A stretch of 57,957 bases of DNA from an uncultured Lachnospiraceae bacterium (GCA_910586025.1 CAJUIO010000005.1:1-57957), one strand, 5' to 3'; shown: positions 1 through 9,248, counted from the stretch's first letter. Translations and numbers: made by a program. Notes: generated from the sequence alone by a model not told the origin.

Positions 1-132
1 CGTACTTTCAACTGTGCCGGCTGAAATATCACTTCTGTACGGACCGCCTTTTCCCTTGCTTTTATGAGCGGACTCCAGATAAAAGTGCTGGTTAACAGCT
101 CCTGTTCTGAAGAAATGTTTGATTTCTTTCAT
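1..132 (-). other. possible 5' part of a gene running off the window
   Basis: Reading leftwards from an ATG at 132 there are 44 open codons to the window edge, beginning MKEIKHFFRTGAVNQHFYLE. I do not recognise the protein. The ATG has no clear Shine-Dalgarno sequence, and other frames here carry stops. The terminator at 261-312 could separate it from the regulator to the right. This may be the start of a real gene cut by the window or a chance open frame; I cannot decide. Confidence 0.2.
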
Positions 133-260
133 GGGTTCAGGTCCGTTATAAAATATCTGATAGGAAGTATATCAATCTGGCAAGGAAATCCGACTTCATC
201 GCTTTGCCGGCAGAGAAAACCGGACTGCCGCTGACCTCCTGCTTTTTATCGAAGCACAGA

Positions 261-312
261 TTAAAAAAATGCTAAGTCACAGGTTTTAAACTGTGGCTTA
301 GCACTATTTTTT
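261..312. terminator. bidirectional rho-independent terminator
   Basis: A perfect 12-bp stem (GCTAAGTCACAG at 271-282, CTGTGGCTTAGC at 291-302) encloses the 8-base loop GTTTTAAA. The right arm is followed by a T tract (307-312) and the left arm is preceded by an A tract (263-269), so it can act in both directions. Reverse-strand transcription from the AraC-type gene would meet it about 340 bases past that gene's stop. Confidence 0.85.
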
Positions 313-642
313 AATTCCACTCTTAAAGACAAGTATCATGCCAGCATACAGAAGTCAATACCTTTTTAAATTTTTTGTCAAAATCCCGAGGCGAATCAGG
401 GAGCAGCTCCAAAGTATGCCGAAGTATTTCGGCTGCCGGGTTCGGCGTATGAAAATGAGAACCTTCCTTAATATGATGTGGGTAGTGATCCATACGGGAA
501 CAGGTCATGCTGATCGGAATTCTGACGGATTTTTTGTAGTTCTGTTTTGGGCGGCATTATGAGAGGAAAGCAAGGAAAATAAATGAGAAAAGAAATGTGG
601 GGGGGGCAGAAAATCGTACCTGACTGCGGCATGGCTTTCTGG
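313..642. other. 330-base stretch without a firm gene
   Basis: This lies downstream of the AraC-type gene and holds no gene I can support. On the reverse strand a frame from 508 to 323 (61 codons) includes the segment HYPHHIKEGSHF, and a second overlapping reverse frame starts at about 555. Neither has a ribosome binding site. The histidine-rich segment could be a decayed remnant of a small protein, but chance coding is just as likely. Confidence 0.3.
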
Positions 643-1485
643 TCAGCTTTTCCTCGAAGATTTCGCATATTTGCCTGGCGGCATGCCATTCAGAGCCGAG
701 AAAACCTTGATGAAATGCGAATAATCATTAAATCCGCATTCATAACAAGCATCAATAATGGAAGAACCATTACCCAGCAAGAACTGTGCATATTGAATTC
801 TCCTTGCTGTGACATAATTCCAGAGGGATGTTCCCGCAAATTGTTTGAACAGGTGGCTAAGTCTTGAACGACTGATATTTAAGGCATCGGCAATGCGTTG
901 AACTGACAGCTCTTCCGTCAGGTGCTGAGTGATAAAGGCCATTGTCTCCTTTATCACCGGCGGCGAAATGTCATAGTTATTTGGCGTGTGCAGGTGCGTA
1001 ACCTGATTTGCCAAAAGCAGGAGCAGAGAGGTATAGGATTTTATTTTGACATCGTATGCAAATTCCTGCCTGTTTATACTATCGAGAATATTCAGAGCGT
1101 AGTCCTCATATAGGGCCTGCTCGCTCTTGGAAAGATGATAGACACGGTTGGAAACGGAGCGGTGGAAGCATGCGAACAGATCCGTTTCCTGAGTGTTAAA
1201 CTCTTTTTTGTAGTTCTGACCGATATGTACCGGAATCCGTTCATAGGGTGTCTCATCCCGGATGAACAGGCCGTGTATGTCATTAGGACATACAAAGGTG
1301 AGATCCCCAGGGGATAGATGGTATGTTACGTCATTAATAAAATAGTCTACATTTCCACTCTTGAACAGCATCATTTCATAGGATATGGGATGTGTGTGCA
1401 AAGAACGATCCGTACTGTATGTGGAGAGATGATGTGATATATAAAGTTTGTCAATATCTCCCGCCATTTCATCTATTGTGTACAT
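643..1485 (-). CDS. AraC-family transcriptional regulator with cupin sensor domain
   Basis: A 280-residue DNA-binding regulator. Residues about 25-75 look like an AraC-type cupin sugar-binding domain (SLHTHPISYEMMLFKSG, then a LSPGDLTFVCPND segment). Residues about 175-275 form the double helix-turn-helix; the first motif is around SVQRIADALNISRSRLSHLF and the second around IIDACYECGFNDYSHFIKVF, a canonical AraC signature. The ATG start is preceded by AGAGGGAAAATT. It is divergent from the sugar-uptake operon at 1652, the usual arrangement for a local activator responding to the imported sugar. The inducer is unknown; the control link is inferred from position. Confidence 0.9.
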   Translation of the reverse strand: MYTIDEMAGDIDKLYISHHLSTYSTDRSLHTHPISYEMMLFKSGNVDYFINDVTYHLSPGDLTFVCPNDIHGLFIRDETPYERIPVHIGQNYKKEFNTQETDLFACFHRSVSNRVYHLSKSEQALYEDYALNILDSINRQEFAYDVKIKSYTSLLLLLANQVTHLHTPNNYDISPPVIKETMAFITQHLTEELSVQRIADALNISRSRLSHLFKQFAGTSLWNYVTARRIQYAQFLLGNGSSIIDACYECGFNDYSHFIKVFSALNGMPPGKYAKSSRKS

Positions 1486-1587
1486 AATTTTCCCTCTTGC
1501 AAATTGCTAATTAACAAAATCACCGGAATTATCAGTATAATCCGACATAATTGTAGCACGATCAGCGATAAAATGGAAGATACAATA

Positions 1588-1596
1588 TGCTATACT
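1588..1596 (+). promoter_or_regulatory. candidate extended -10 promoter of the sugar operon
   Basis: TGCTATACT matches an extended -10 element (TGnTATAAT type). No good -35 hexamer is seen 17 bases upstream, which fits a promoter needing an activator such as the divergent AraC-type protein. It lies about 55 bases before the binding-protein ATG. Confidence 0.45.
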
Positions 1597-1651
1597 TAGT
1601 GCAGTCAGAAGGTGCTGAATTAAATTTTGAGAAGGAGGATGAAGAAAACAT

Positions 1652-3355
1652 ATGAAGAGAAAACTTGTGGCATTACTGCTGTGCGGAGCGGTTGCATTGT
1701 CAGCGCTGTCCGGATGCGGGGCGGCGGATAAGGATGTTGCGTCTGACAGGGACGGCGTTGGAGAAGAAAGCGGTGTTGGAGAAGATGTCGGGAAAAATGA
1801 CGGTGGGAGTAAAGAGGATGTTTCCGGGGAAGAAGCCGGCATCACCTATCCGCTTGACGGGGGAAGCGTCAGCTGGTATGCGGAGGGAAACATTAACCCG
1901 CATGAAAAGTATGCGGACGCATCCGAGTCGCCGTTTCATATAGGGTTGTCAGAAAATCTGGGAGTCGATATCGACTGGTCATTCCCAACCGCCGGGTCTG
2001 ATGGGGGAACTTTTACAACCACTTTGCTGGCGGATGCGTCCAGTCTGCCCAATATCATGCTGACCTTCTGGATGGATAAGGCGAACCAGCTTCTGGATGA
2101 TGAGGTGATCTGGGATCTGACAGATTATATAGAAGAGTTTGCACCGGATTATTATGCTTGGCTGCAGACCAATCCCGCCTACGACCTTGCCATGAAGACG
2201 GATGACGGACGCTATTATGCATTTGGTTTTTTCCGTGAGGATGGGGGATGGAATGACACTTATGAAGGCCCTGTGGTACGTAGGGACTGGATGGATGAGT
2301 GCGGCTTAGAGGTACCGGAGACTATTTCGGAGTTTGAGAACGTGATACGTGTTTTCAATGAGAAATATGGAGCGGTCTTTAATGCCTCGTATATAAGGTA
2401 TAAGGACAGCGGATTCTCCGGTGCGTTTGGTTCCTATGCGAACGCAAACTCCAATTACGGCTGGTATATCAAGGATGGCATCGTCTCTCTGGCACAGTCA
2501 GAGAGCGAATGGCGCAATTATGTCAGCTGGCAGAATAAGCTATGGGAGGAAGGCTTGATTGATCAGGATATTCTGACAGAGGATGACACAACGATTAAAA
2601 GTAAAATACATAACGACAAGTGCGGAATTTCCATTACGACGATGGGGCAGATGAATAACTGGAATAAGGAGAGAGAGGCGGAAGGCAAAGAACCCGTCTG
2701 GATCGGCATTCCATATCCCAAGGCGGACGACGGGACAATCTCATCCGTGTTCGGAGGCCCCGGCATTGGAACACATACGACTGTCATTACCAAAAGTGCG
2801 GACGAGGAAACCATGAAGCTTTGCTTAAAGGTGCTGAATTACGCATACACGGAAGAAGGATTTTTATATTGGAATTACGGAACCGAGGGCGTTTCATGGG
2901 AGTATGATGACAAAGGCGTGCCTGCCTTTTCCGACATGGTAACAGAGGATCCCGATACGGATCCCATAACGAAGTATAATGGTACAACCTGGGGCGCTCC
3001 CGGTATTCAGGCGACAAACCTGCTCCATCTGAAAAACAGTAGAGCCTCTGTTGAGGCGGATGATGCCTGGTTTTACGTATGGCCGGATGACAAAGAAAAG
3101 AATCTGGCGGTTACCAGCGGATGGAAGTGGCCCGTGGGGACTACCTTTCTGGCAGAAGAGGCGGACGAATTGGATGAGATTTCGGGAAATATTCCGACTT
3201 ATGTGGAAGAAAGCTATGTGGCATTCCTGAACGGATCAAAGGATATTGATGATGACACTGTCTGGAATCAGTATCTGAACGATCTGGAAACCTATAATCT
3301 TTCCCGTGTGCTGGAGATCCGTCAGGCTTGCTATGACAGGTACAAGGCGCGCTGA
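1652..3355 (+). CDS. extracellular solute-binding lipoprotein of a carbohydrate ABC transporter
   Basis: A 567-residue lipoprotein. A signal peptide (MKRKLVALLLCGAVALSAL) ends in the lipobox LSGC, so the mature protein should be lipid-anchored outside the membrane. An acidic Gly/Ser/Asp-rich linker (about residues 30-65) follows, then a large binding domain of the family 1 / YtcQ-LplA type typical of oligosaccharide transporters in Firmicutes. AAGGAGG lies 12-13 bases upstream of the ATG. It is first in an operon with two permeases of the matching LplB/YtcP class. The substrate cannot be read from sequence; uronic-acid-containing or other complex glycans are plausible by family, but this is inference. 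Confidence 0.9.
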   Translation: MKRKLVALLLCGAVALSALSGCGAADKDVASDRDGVGEESGVGEDVGKNDGGSKEDVSGEEAGITYPLDGGSVSWYAEGNINPHEKYADASESPFHIGLSENLGVDIDWSFPTAGSDGGTFTTTLLADASSLPNIMLTFWMDKANQLLDDEVIWDLTDYIEEFAPDYYAWLQTNPAYDLAMKTDDGRYYAFGFFREDGGWNDTYEGPVVRRDWMDECGLEVPETISEFENVIRVFNEKYGAVFNASYIRYKDSGFSGAFGSYANANSNYGWYIKDGIVSLAQSESEWRNYVSWQNKLWEEGLIDQDILTEDDTTIKSKIHNDKCGISITTMGQMNNWNKEREAEGKEPVWIGIPYPKADDGTISSVFGGPGIGTHTTVITKSADEETMKLCLKVLNYAYTEEGFLYWNYGTEGVSWEYDDKGVPAFSDMVTEDPDTDPITKYNGTTWGAPGIQATNLLHLKNSRASVEADDAWFYVWPDDKEKNLAVTSGWKWPVGTTFLAEEADELDEISGNIPTYVEESYVAFLNGSKDIDDDTVWNQYLNDLETYNLSRVLEIRQACYDRYKAR

Positions 3356-3467
3356 AAAGGCTGATATGTGAATGTGCAATGCTGTGCGGAGCGGACAGCT
3401 TAAGTTAACGGAAAGCGGTGTTGGTGAAAGCCTGCACTGCTTTTCCGGTAATTCGAGAGGAGAAAAA

Positions 3468-4427
3468 ATGAAGGCAGATTCTGTGAACAAAAAGAACAGT
3501 CAGGTACTGGGGAAAAGGCTGGTTAGGGACTGGAACCTGAATAAATGGAAATATGCAATGATCGTTCCGGTGCTGATTTATCTGGCATTTTTCTGTTATA
3601 AGCCGATGTACGGACTGATCGTGGCATTTAAGGATTATAAGCTTACAAGGGGGATCGGTGGATCTGGCTGGGCGGATCCCTGGTATAAATGGTTTGCCAG
3701 CTTTGTGTCAGACCCTTATTTTCCCCGTGTTTTAAAGAATACGTTTCTGATCAGCGCCCTGACGATCCTGTTCGGATTTCCGGCACCAATCCTTCTCGCA
3801 CTTCTCATTAATGAGGTGAGAAACGGGATTTTCAAGAGGATGGTTCAGACGATTACCTATATGCCCTATTTCATTTCTCTGGTGGTTATGTGCGGTATCA
3901 TCAATGTTTTCTGCAAACAGGATGGACTTTTCTCGCAGATTGCGGTTTTGTTTGGCGGAGCGGCCCAGAATTATCTGGCCAACCCCAAATATTTCCGGAC
4001 CGTTTATGTTCTGTCGGACATCTGGCAGAAAATAGGCTGGGATTCCATTATTTATCTGGCGGCTCTTGCGGGGATTGATCAGGAGCAGTATGAGGCGGCG
4101 AGGGTGGACGGTGCGAACCGTTTCCGCCAGATGGTGTATATTACGCTGCCAGGGCTGATGCCTACAATCATGATCCTTTTTATACTGCGTATGGGCAATA
4201 TTTTGAATGTAGGCTATGAGAAGATTCTTCTTTTGTACAACGCATCCACTTATGAGGTCGCCGATGTGATTTCCACCTATACCTATCGATTGTCCTTCCC
4301 GGCGAGCGGGACACCGATGTATTCCAAATCAACTGCCATCGGGCTGTTTAATACGCTGGTTAACGTATTTTTTTTGCTGGTGACGAATGCGATTAGTAAG
4401 AAATCCACAAAGTCAGGTCTGTTTTAA
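3468..4427 (+). CDS. sugar ABC transporter permease, LplB type
   Basis: A 319-residue inner-membrane permease with about six membrane segments, the first around YAMIVPVLIYLAFFCYKPMY. The EAA loop that contacts the ATPase is visible near residues 205-225 (EQYEAARVDGANRF, ITLPGLMP). I chose the ATG at 3468 because GAGAGGAGAAAAA precedes it directly; an in-frame ATG at 3372 lacks such a site. It follows the binding protein by 112 bases and precedes the second permease by 13 bases. No ATP-binding subunit is nearby, so a shared MsmX-like ATPase elsewhere probably powers transport (inferred). Confidence 0.9.
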   Translation: MKADSVNKKNSQVLGKRLVRDWNLNKWKYAMIVPVLIYLAFFCYKPMYGLIVAFKDYKLTRGIGGSGWADPWYKWFASFVSDPYFPRVLKNTFLISALTILFGFPAPILLALLINEVRNGIFKRMVQTITYMPYFISLVVMCGIINVFCKQDGLFSQIAVLFGGAAQNYLANPKYFRTVYVLSDIWQKIGWDSIIYLAALAGIDQEQYEAARVDGANRFRQMVYITLPGLMPTIMILFILRMGNILNVGYEKILLLYNASTYEVADVISTYTYRLSFPASGTPMYSKSTAIGLFNTLVNVFFLLVTNAISKKSTKSGLF

Positions 4428-4440
4428 GGGGGAACAAAAG

Positions 4441-5346
4441 ATGAATGAGAAGCTGATGAAAGCTAAAAACAGGAAAATCTCTCTCGGGGATAAGATTTTT
4501 TCGATAGTCAATGTAACTGTACTGATTTTATTGTGTCTGATCACGATCTATCCGATCTGGTATGTCGTTTGTGCGTCCTTCACGGAAAACACGTATCTGG
4601 TTTCGAATCCGGGACTGCTTCTGCGACCTCACGGATTCACACTCGGGGCATATAAGATGGCGCTGACGCATCCGTTGCTGCTCTCGGGGTACAGGAATAT
4701 CCTGATCGTCATGTGTGTTTCTCTCCCGATCAATATTCTCCTCACGCTGTTTGCGGGGTATTTTATGGCATCAAAAAAAGTGCTGTTTAAACCGATAATT
4801 CAGTTCCTGATCCTGTTTACTATGTTTTTTTCCGGCGGAATGATTCCGATGTACTTAAACATCCGGGGGCTTGGCCTGTATAATTCGCTTTGGTCGCTGA
4901 TTCTGCCGGGAGCCATGAGCGTGTATAATGCGATCATTTGCCGGACGGCTGTTGAGGCGGTGCCGGAATCCCTGACAGAATCGGCCTATATAGACGGTGC
5001 CAATGACCTTGTTATTCTGTTCCGGATTATTGTGCCGCTGGTTAAGCCGACGATTGCAGTCCTTCTTCTTTATTACGGTGTAGGACACTGGAATTCCTGG
5101 TTTAACGCTTCCATTTACCTGCGGGATAATGACAAGCTTCCGATTCAGAATATCATGAGGGCCATTCTGATTGCGAATTCCAATGTGCTGAATTCTGCGG
5201 CGGCGGAGAATGACAGGGCGAATCAGTTTGCGGAGGCAATCAAATATTCCACAATTGTACTGACGACACTTCCTGTTTTATGTATTTATCCCTTCGTGCA
5301 GAAATATTTTGTCAAGGGTGTCATGATCGGTGCGGTGAAGGGTTAA
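4441..5346 (+). CDS. sugar ABC transporter permease, YtcP/AraQ type
   Basis: A 301-residue permease, partner of the upstream one. It has an N-terminal membrane segment around VNVTVLILLCLITIYPIWYV and the MalG-like EAA loop (SLTESAYIDGANDL, RIIVPLVKP). The ATG at 4441 is preceded by AAGGGGGAACAAAAG; the in-frame ATG at 4387 lies inside the previous gene and is unlikely. The protein ends in a short basic tail (GVMIGAVKG) typical of the family. It forms the transmembrane heterodimer with the 3468-4427 product. Confidence 0.9.
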   Translation: MNEKLMKAKNRKISLGDKIFSIVNVTVLILLCLITIYPIWYVVCASFTENTYLVSNPGLLLRPHGFTLGAYKMALTHPLLLSGYRNILIVMCVSLPINILLTLFAGYFMASKKVLFKPIIQFLILFTMFFSGGMIPMYLNIRGLGLYNSLWSLILPGAMSVYNAIICRTAVEAVPESLTESAYIDGANDLVILFRIIVPLVKPTIAVLLLYYGVGHWNSWFNASIYLRDNDKLPIQNIMRAILIANSNVLNSAAAENDRANQFAEAIKYSTIVLTTLPVLCIYPFVQKYFVKGVMIGAVKG

Positions 5347-5384
5347 AAGCAGTGGCAAAGCATAAAAAGAAACGGAGGTAGAAA

Positions 5385-6272
5385 ATGAAATATTCATTGT
5401 TTACAGTCAGCGTACCGGAGCTGACCCTGGAGGAGGCGCTTGAGAAGATAAAGAAGCTCGGCTATGACGGAGTGGATTTCAGAGTGGCGCAGCTTCCGAA
5501 GGATGACGTGATAAGTGAGGAAAAACCATCTTATTGGAGAAATAACCGGTGTACGGTTGATCTTGATGCCATTGAGGAGAAAGCCGTGGAGATTCGAAGG
5601 CTTGCGGATCAATACGGAATGGAGATTAACTGTCTCGCCACTTATCTGTGCTGCAGTGACAGTTCGGAAAAAATAGAGAGTTGCATGAGGGCGGCTCAGG
5701 TCATGGGATGCGGAAAGATCCGGGTAAATACGCCGGGATATGATAAGGGAAAGGGATACAGGGAGTTGTTTGCGGAAAGCGTGAGAGGACTTGAACGGGT
5801 GGAGAAACTGTCCGGTAAGTATCGGATTAAGGCGGATTTTGAGATGCACATGGGTAATATTACGGCTTCCGCAAGTGCGGCAAGGAATCTGGCATCCTGG
5901 TTTGATCCTGCATATATCGGGGTTATTTATGATACCGGAAATGTGATATACGAAGGCTTCGAGGAATATCAGATGGCCTTTGAAATACTGGGGCCCTATC
6001 TGGATCTGGTTCATGTCAAAAATGCAAAATGGTCACGGGCAAAAGAGGATGGAAAAGAAAAATATCTTCCCGGATGGGCTGCTCTTAAAGATGGATTTGC
6101 GGATTTTGAAAGATGCTTTCAGGCGCTGAAGGCATGCGGATATGACGGTTATATAACATTCGAGGATTTTTCGGACAATGAAGGACCGGATCAAAAGCTC
6201 CGGAATAATATTCATTATATAAAGAAAATAGTGGATGATGTTTATGGCAGGAGGGAAGAGGAATATGAATAA
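5385..6272 (+). CDS. sugar phosphate isomerase/epimerase-like TIM-barrel protein
   Basis: A 295-residue xylose-isomerase-like TIM barrel (AP endonuclease 2 superfamily, as in IolE/IolI/IolH). The expected metal ligands appear in order: E in ADFEMHMGN, D in VIYDTGN, H in DLVHVKN and E in ITFEDFSD, so the enzyme should bind a divalent metal and isomerise, epimerise or dehydrate a sugar derivative. The start follows ACGGAGGTAGAAA. It overlaps the next gene by 8 bases, and with the two dehydrogenases downstream it suggests an inositol-like route or one via 3-keto sugars (inferred). The exact reaction is unknown. Confidence 0.85.
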   Translation: MKYSLFTVSVPELTLEEALEKIKKLGYDGVDFRVAQLPKDDVISEEKPSYWRNNRCTVDLDAIEEKAVEIRRLADQYGMEINCLATYLCCSDSSEKIESCMRAAQVMGCGKIRVNTPGYDKGKGYRELFAESVRGLERVEKLSGKYRIKADFEMHMGNITASASAARNLASWFDPAYIGVIYDTGNVIYEGFEEYQMAFEILGPYLDLVHVKNAKWSRAKEDGKEKYLPGWAALKDGFADFERCFQALKACGYDGYITFEDFSDNEGPDQKLRNNIHYIKKIVDDVYGRREEEYE

Positions 6273-7461
6273 GGTGAGATTTGGCATTGCGGGATTTGGC
6301 GTACAGGGCTCTTCCTATGCTGGTTATTTGTCGGGGAGACCTAAAGTGGGCGGTCCACAGGCTTTCGCACCGGAGTACTGTGCGTTGGGGGGAATCTGCG
6401 ATATCGAGGAGGAGAAAAGGAGACAGGCTCTGGCATTGTACTCTGGCGTGCCTGTTTACGGAAGCTTTGAAGAGCTGATAGAAAGCGGGGATGTGGATGC
6501 CGTGATTACTACGGTGCCTCATTATCTGCATCCGGAGATTGCGGTATGCGCTATGGAGCGGGGAGTGCATGTTCTGGTTGAAAAACCCGCCGGTGTCTAT
6601 ACCCGTCAGGTGAGAAGGATGAATCAGTGTGCAAAGGAGCATCCGGAAGTAGTTTTCGGTGTAATGTTTAATCAGAGAACCAACCGGCTTTACCAGCAGA
6701 TAAAGAAACTGGTGGAATCGGGAGAACTGGGGGAAATCAGGAGGAGCAACTGGATGATTAATTCCTGGTGGCGGCCCGACAGCTATTACCGCCAGAGCCC
6801 CTGGCGGGCCACATGGGGAGGCGAGGGCGGAGGCGTGCTTGTCAATCAGGCACCGCACCAGCTTGACTTATGGCAATGGATCTGCAAAATGCCGAAGAAG
6901 ATCTTTGCAAAATGTATTTTCGGAGCGCACAGGGACATTCCCGTGGAGAATGATGTGACAATAATTGCGGAATATGAAAACGGAGCAACGGGATGCTTTA
7001 TTACCAGTACCCATGATCCTATGGGTACGGATCGGCTGGAAATCGACTTATCCGGAGGAAAGATCGTTGTGGAAAACAGTTCCCGTGCTGTAATATATAG
7101 GCTTCTTAAAAATGAGGATGAGCTGAATCGGAATGTGAAAATGGAGGAACTTGGAAGTCTTGTGTCCGGAAATGGATCGGGAGAGAACCGGCTATACGAA
7201 ATGTCAGAAATCACTTATAACGACGGCTGGGGATTCCAGCATGTCAAGGTCATGGATAATTTTGCTAGAGCTATTCTGTTTGGGGATCCTTTACTGGCTC
7301 CCGGAGAGGAGGGAATGAACGGTGTATGCTTGGCAAATGCCTGTCTGCTGTCTGCCTGGACAAAACAGGAAGTTTCTCTTCCCTTTGATGAGGATGTCTA
7401 TGTGGAGGAGTTGAATAAACGGATCAGGGAAGAGGGAAAATTTCCGGAAAGGATTGTATGA
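6265..7461 (+). CDS. Gfo/Idh/MocA family oxidoreductase (first of two)
   Basis: A 398-residue NAD(P)-dependent sugar dehydrogenase. The N-terminal Rossmann motif is GIAGFGVQG (residues about 7-15), the family EKP motif is in VLVEKPAGVY, and the C-terminal sheet domain carries WGGEGGGVLVNQAPHQLDL, where the last His is the usual catalytic residue. I chose the ATG at 6265, preceded by GGAGGGAAGAGGAAT; it overlaps the isomerase stop. It overlaps the next oxidoreductase by four bases (ATGA), so translation is probably coupled. It likely oxidises or reduces a sugar delivered by the transporter. Confidence 0.9.
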   Translation: MNKVRFGIAGFGVQGSSYAGYLSGRPKVGGPQAFAPEYCALGGICDIEEEKRRQALALYSGVPVYGSFEELIESGDVDAVITTVPHYLHPEIAVCAMERGVHVLVEKPAGVYTRQVRRMNQCAKEHPEVVFGVMFNQRTNRLYQQIKKLVESGELGEIRRSNWMINSWWRPDSYYRQSPWRATWGGEGGGVLVNQAPHQLDLWQWICKMPKKIFAKCIFGAHRDIPVENDVTIIAEYENGATGCFITSTHDPMGTDRLEIDLSGGKIVVENSSRAVIYRLLKNEDELNRNVKMEELGSLVSGNGSGENRLYEMSEITYNDGWGFQHVKVMDNFARAILFGDPLLAPGEEGMNGVCLANACLLSAWTKQEVSLPFDEDVYVEELNKRIREEGKFPERIV

Positions 7462-8492
7462 AAAGGGCTGCTATAATCGGATTGGGAGATATTTCGCAAA
7501 TTCATATAAATGCATTATCACATCTCGAAGGGGTACGACTGTGTGCAGTCTGTGACATCGATGCATCTAAGGGAGAAAAGTGGGAAAAAAAACTTCCCTT
7601 TTACACGGACTTCCGGGAGCTTATCGCAAGGGAGAAGCCGGATTGTGTGCATTTGTGTCTGCCTCACTATCTTCATTTTTCCATAGCGAAGGAGGCGGTT
7701 TTACGGGGAATTCATGTATTCTGCGAAAAGCCGGTGGCAATTTCGGAAAAAGAAGCCGGTGAATTCCTCAAAATGGAAGAAAATTATCCGCAGATCCATA
7801 TGGGTATTTGCTTGCAGAACAGGCTAAATGAGAGCGTGGAAGAACTGAAAAGAATTATTGATGAAGGTAAATACGGCTCGCTGAAAGGAATCCGGGGATT
7901 CGTGCCATGGATGAGGAGAAAGGAATATTATGAGGCGAGCCCGTGGAGGGGAGAGTGGGCCCTTGCCGGAAGCGGGGCTCTCATGAATCAGTCGATTCAC
8001 ACACTGGACTTAATGTACTTTCTTGGTGGGGACATTATATCTCTGAGAGCGATGGCCGGGCAGCTTCTGGATTATGGGATCGAGACAGAGGACACGGTAG
8101 CGGCTGCTTTGCTTTTCCGAAACGGAATGCATGGATTGTTCGTGGCCACTAACGCTAACTATGAGAATGAATCCGTATCGCTTCGAGTGTCTATGGAAAA
8201 GGGAGATTTTCTGATTCAGGATAATTGTCTGACAGAACTGTGCAGAGATGGAAGCCGATCAGTCATTGTGGAGGACAGAAGAATGCCGGGAAGCAAATTT
8301 TATTATGGTGCCAGCCACGAAAAGGTGATTGCGCAGTTTTACCGTTCCCTGGAAGAGGAGGCGCAGGAATATATTCATGTAAAGGACGCAGTGATGAGTG
8401 TTCGGTTGATCGAGGCCATTTTAAATTCATCCAGATTTTCAACCACAGTAAGAATGGATCATGAAAGAAAGAACTACCCTACAGGTAAATGA
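7458..8492 (+). CDS. Gfo/Idh/MocA family oxidoreductase (second of two)
   Basis: A 344-residue paralogue-level relative of the preceding gene, not a close duplicate. Its Rossmann segment is GLGDISQIHINAL, the EKP motif is VFCEKPVAIS, and the catalytic-His region is GSGALMNQSIHTLDLMYFLG. It is about 54 residues shorter than its neighbour. The start ATG overlaps the previous stop by four bases. A pair of such enzymes beside a TIM-barrel isomerase suggests successive oxidation and reduction through a keto-sugar intermediate (inferred). It is the last gene of the operon; no convincing terminator is seen before the next promoter at 8620. Confidence 0.9.
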   Translation: MKRAAIIGLGDISQIHINALSHLEGVRLCAVCDIDASKGEKWEKKLPFYTDFRELIAREKPDCVHLCLPHYLHFSIAKEAVLRGIHVFCEKPVAISEKEAGEFLKMEENYPQIHMGICLQNRLNESVEELKRIIDEGKYGSLKGIRGFVPWMRRKEYYEASPWRGEWALAGSGALMNQSIHTLDLMYFLGGDIISLRAMAGQLLDYGIETEDTVAAALLFRNGMHGLFVATNANYENESVSLRVSMEKGDFLIQDNCLTELCRDGSRSVIVEDRRMPGSKFYYGASHEKVIAQFYRSLEEEAQEYIHVKDAVMSVRLIEAILNSSRFSTTVRMDHERKNYPTGK

Positions 8493-8619
8493 AGAAACTG
8501 GTATATGAATATAGAGAATTACAGCCTGACAATAAATGTTTATAGTTATACCATTATTACTGCACATAAATCCAGATAAAAATCCCTGAAAATTAGGTAA
8601 TTGTTAAATGTTTTTTTCT

Positions 8620-8648
8620 TTGACGTGGACAGATTTCCACTATATAAT
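8620..8648 (+). promoter_or_regulatory. near-consensus SigA promoter with palindromic spacer
   Basis: TTGACG (8620-8625), a 17-base spacer and TATAAT (8643-8648), about 30 bases upstream of the acetyltransferase ATG. The inverted repeat GTGGA-N6-TCCAC (8625-8640) fills most of the spacer and could be a repressor operator. Confidence 0.8.
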
Positions 8649-8677
8649 GAGAGAAAAGATAAGGAGCGGATTGACAC

Positions 8678-9214
8678 ATGATTCAGTACAGAGAATTGAA
8701 TGAGGGCGAGATAACAAGAAGCCTTTTTCGGGATTTTGTCCGTCATCAGAAGGTTACGGACTGCTGGCGCAGAGTGGACGGGGAATGGGTGGTCAGGGCG
8801 GATCCCTTTATTGACGACTGGTCGGAGGAGGAATATGAGATCCTGGTGAAATGTCTGCGGCATACGGCTGTCAGCGGCGGACTTGTGTATGGAGGCTTTT
8901 ACCAGGGAATGCTCAAGGGCTTTGTCTCCGTGGAGCCTGACTTCATGGAGCTGGGAACCACGGTGCGGTATCTTGATCTGTCCTGCATTCACGTGTCAGA
9001 GGACATGCGGGGCAGCGGGATCGGGAGAGAGCTTTTTTGCGCGGCAAAGGAATGGGCCGGTAAAAGAGGTGCTGATAAGCTGTATATATCCGCTCATTCC
9101 GCAGTGGAGAGCCAGGCATTTTATAAGGCAATGGGCTGTGTGGAGGCGGCAGTGTATGCTTCGGAGCATGTAGAGAAGGAGCCCTATGACTGCCAGCTGG
9201 AGTGCGGAGTTTAG
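8678..9214 (+). CDS. GNAT-family N-acetyltransferase
   Basis: A 178-residue cytoplasmic acyl-CoA-dependent acetyltransferase. Motif A with the acetyl-CoA pyrophosphate loop is visible around residues 106-116 (HVSEDMRGSGIGRELF), followed by the KLYISAHSAVESQAFYKAMG segment typical of motif B. AAGGAGCGG lies 8-16 bases before the ATG. It has its own strong promoter and appears monocistronic, because a new promoter and riboswitch begin 35 bases after its stop. The substrate is unknown; a small amine, amino acid or antibiotic are all possible. Confidence 0.85.
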   Translation: MIQYRELNEGEITRSLFRDFVRHQKVTDCWRRVDGEWVVRADPFIDDWSEEEYEILVKCLRHTAVSGGLVYGGFYQGMLKGFVSVEPDFMELGTTVRYLDLSCIHVSEDMRGSGIGRELFCAAKEWAGKRGADKLYISAHSAVESQAFYKAMGCVEAAVYASEHVEKEPYDCQLECGV

Positions 9215-9248
9215 GAATCCCGGTTCTGTCCCGGTTTTGGCGGAGCGA

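Noticed and set aside
1507..1845. Ser/Pro-rich open frame on the reverse strand overlapping the start of the binding-protein gene
   Set aside because: It mirrors the acidic Gly/Asp linker of the lipoprotein, lacks a ribosome binding site, and covers the divergent promoter.
8499..8553. TGGTATA/TATACCA inverted repeat after the sugar operon
   Set aside because: Arms are 41 bases apart in AT-rich sequence and no T tract follows directly; chance is likely.
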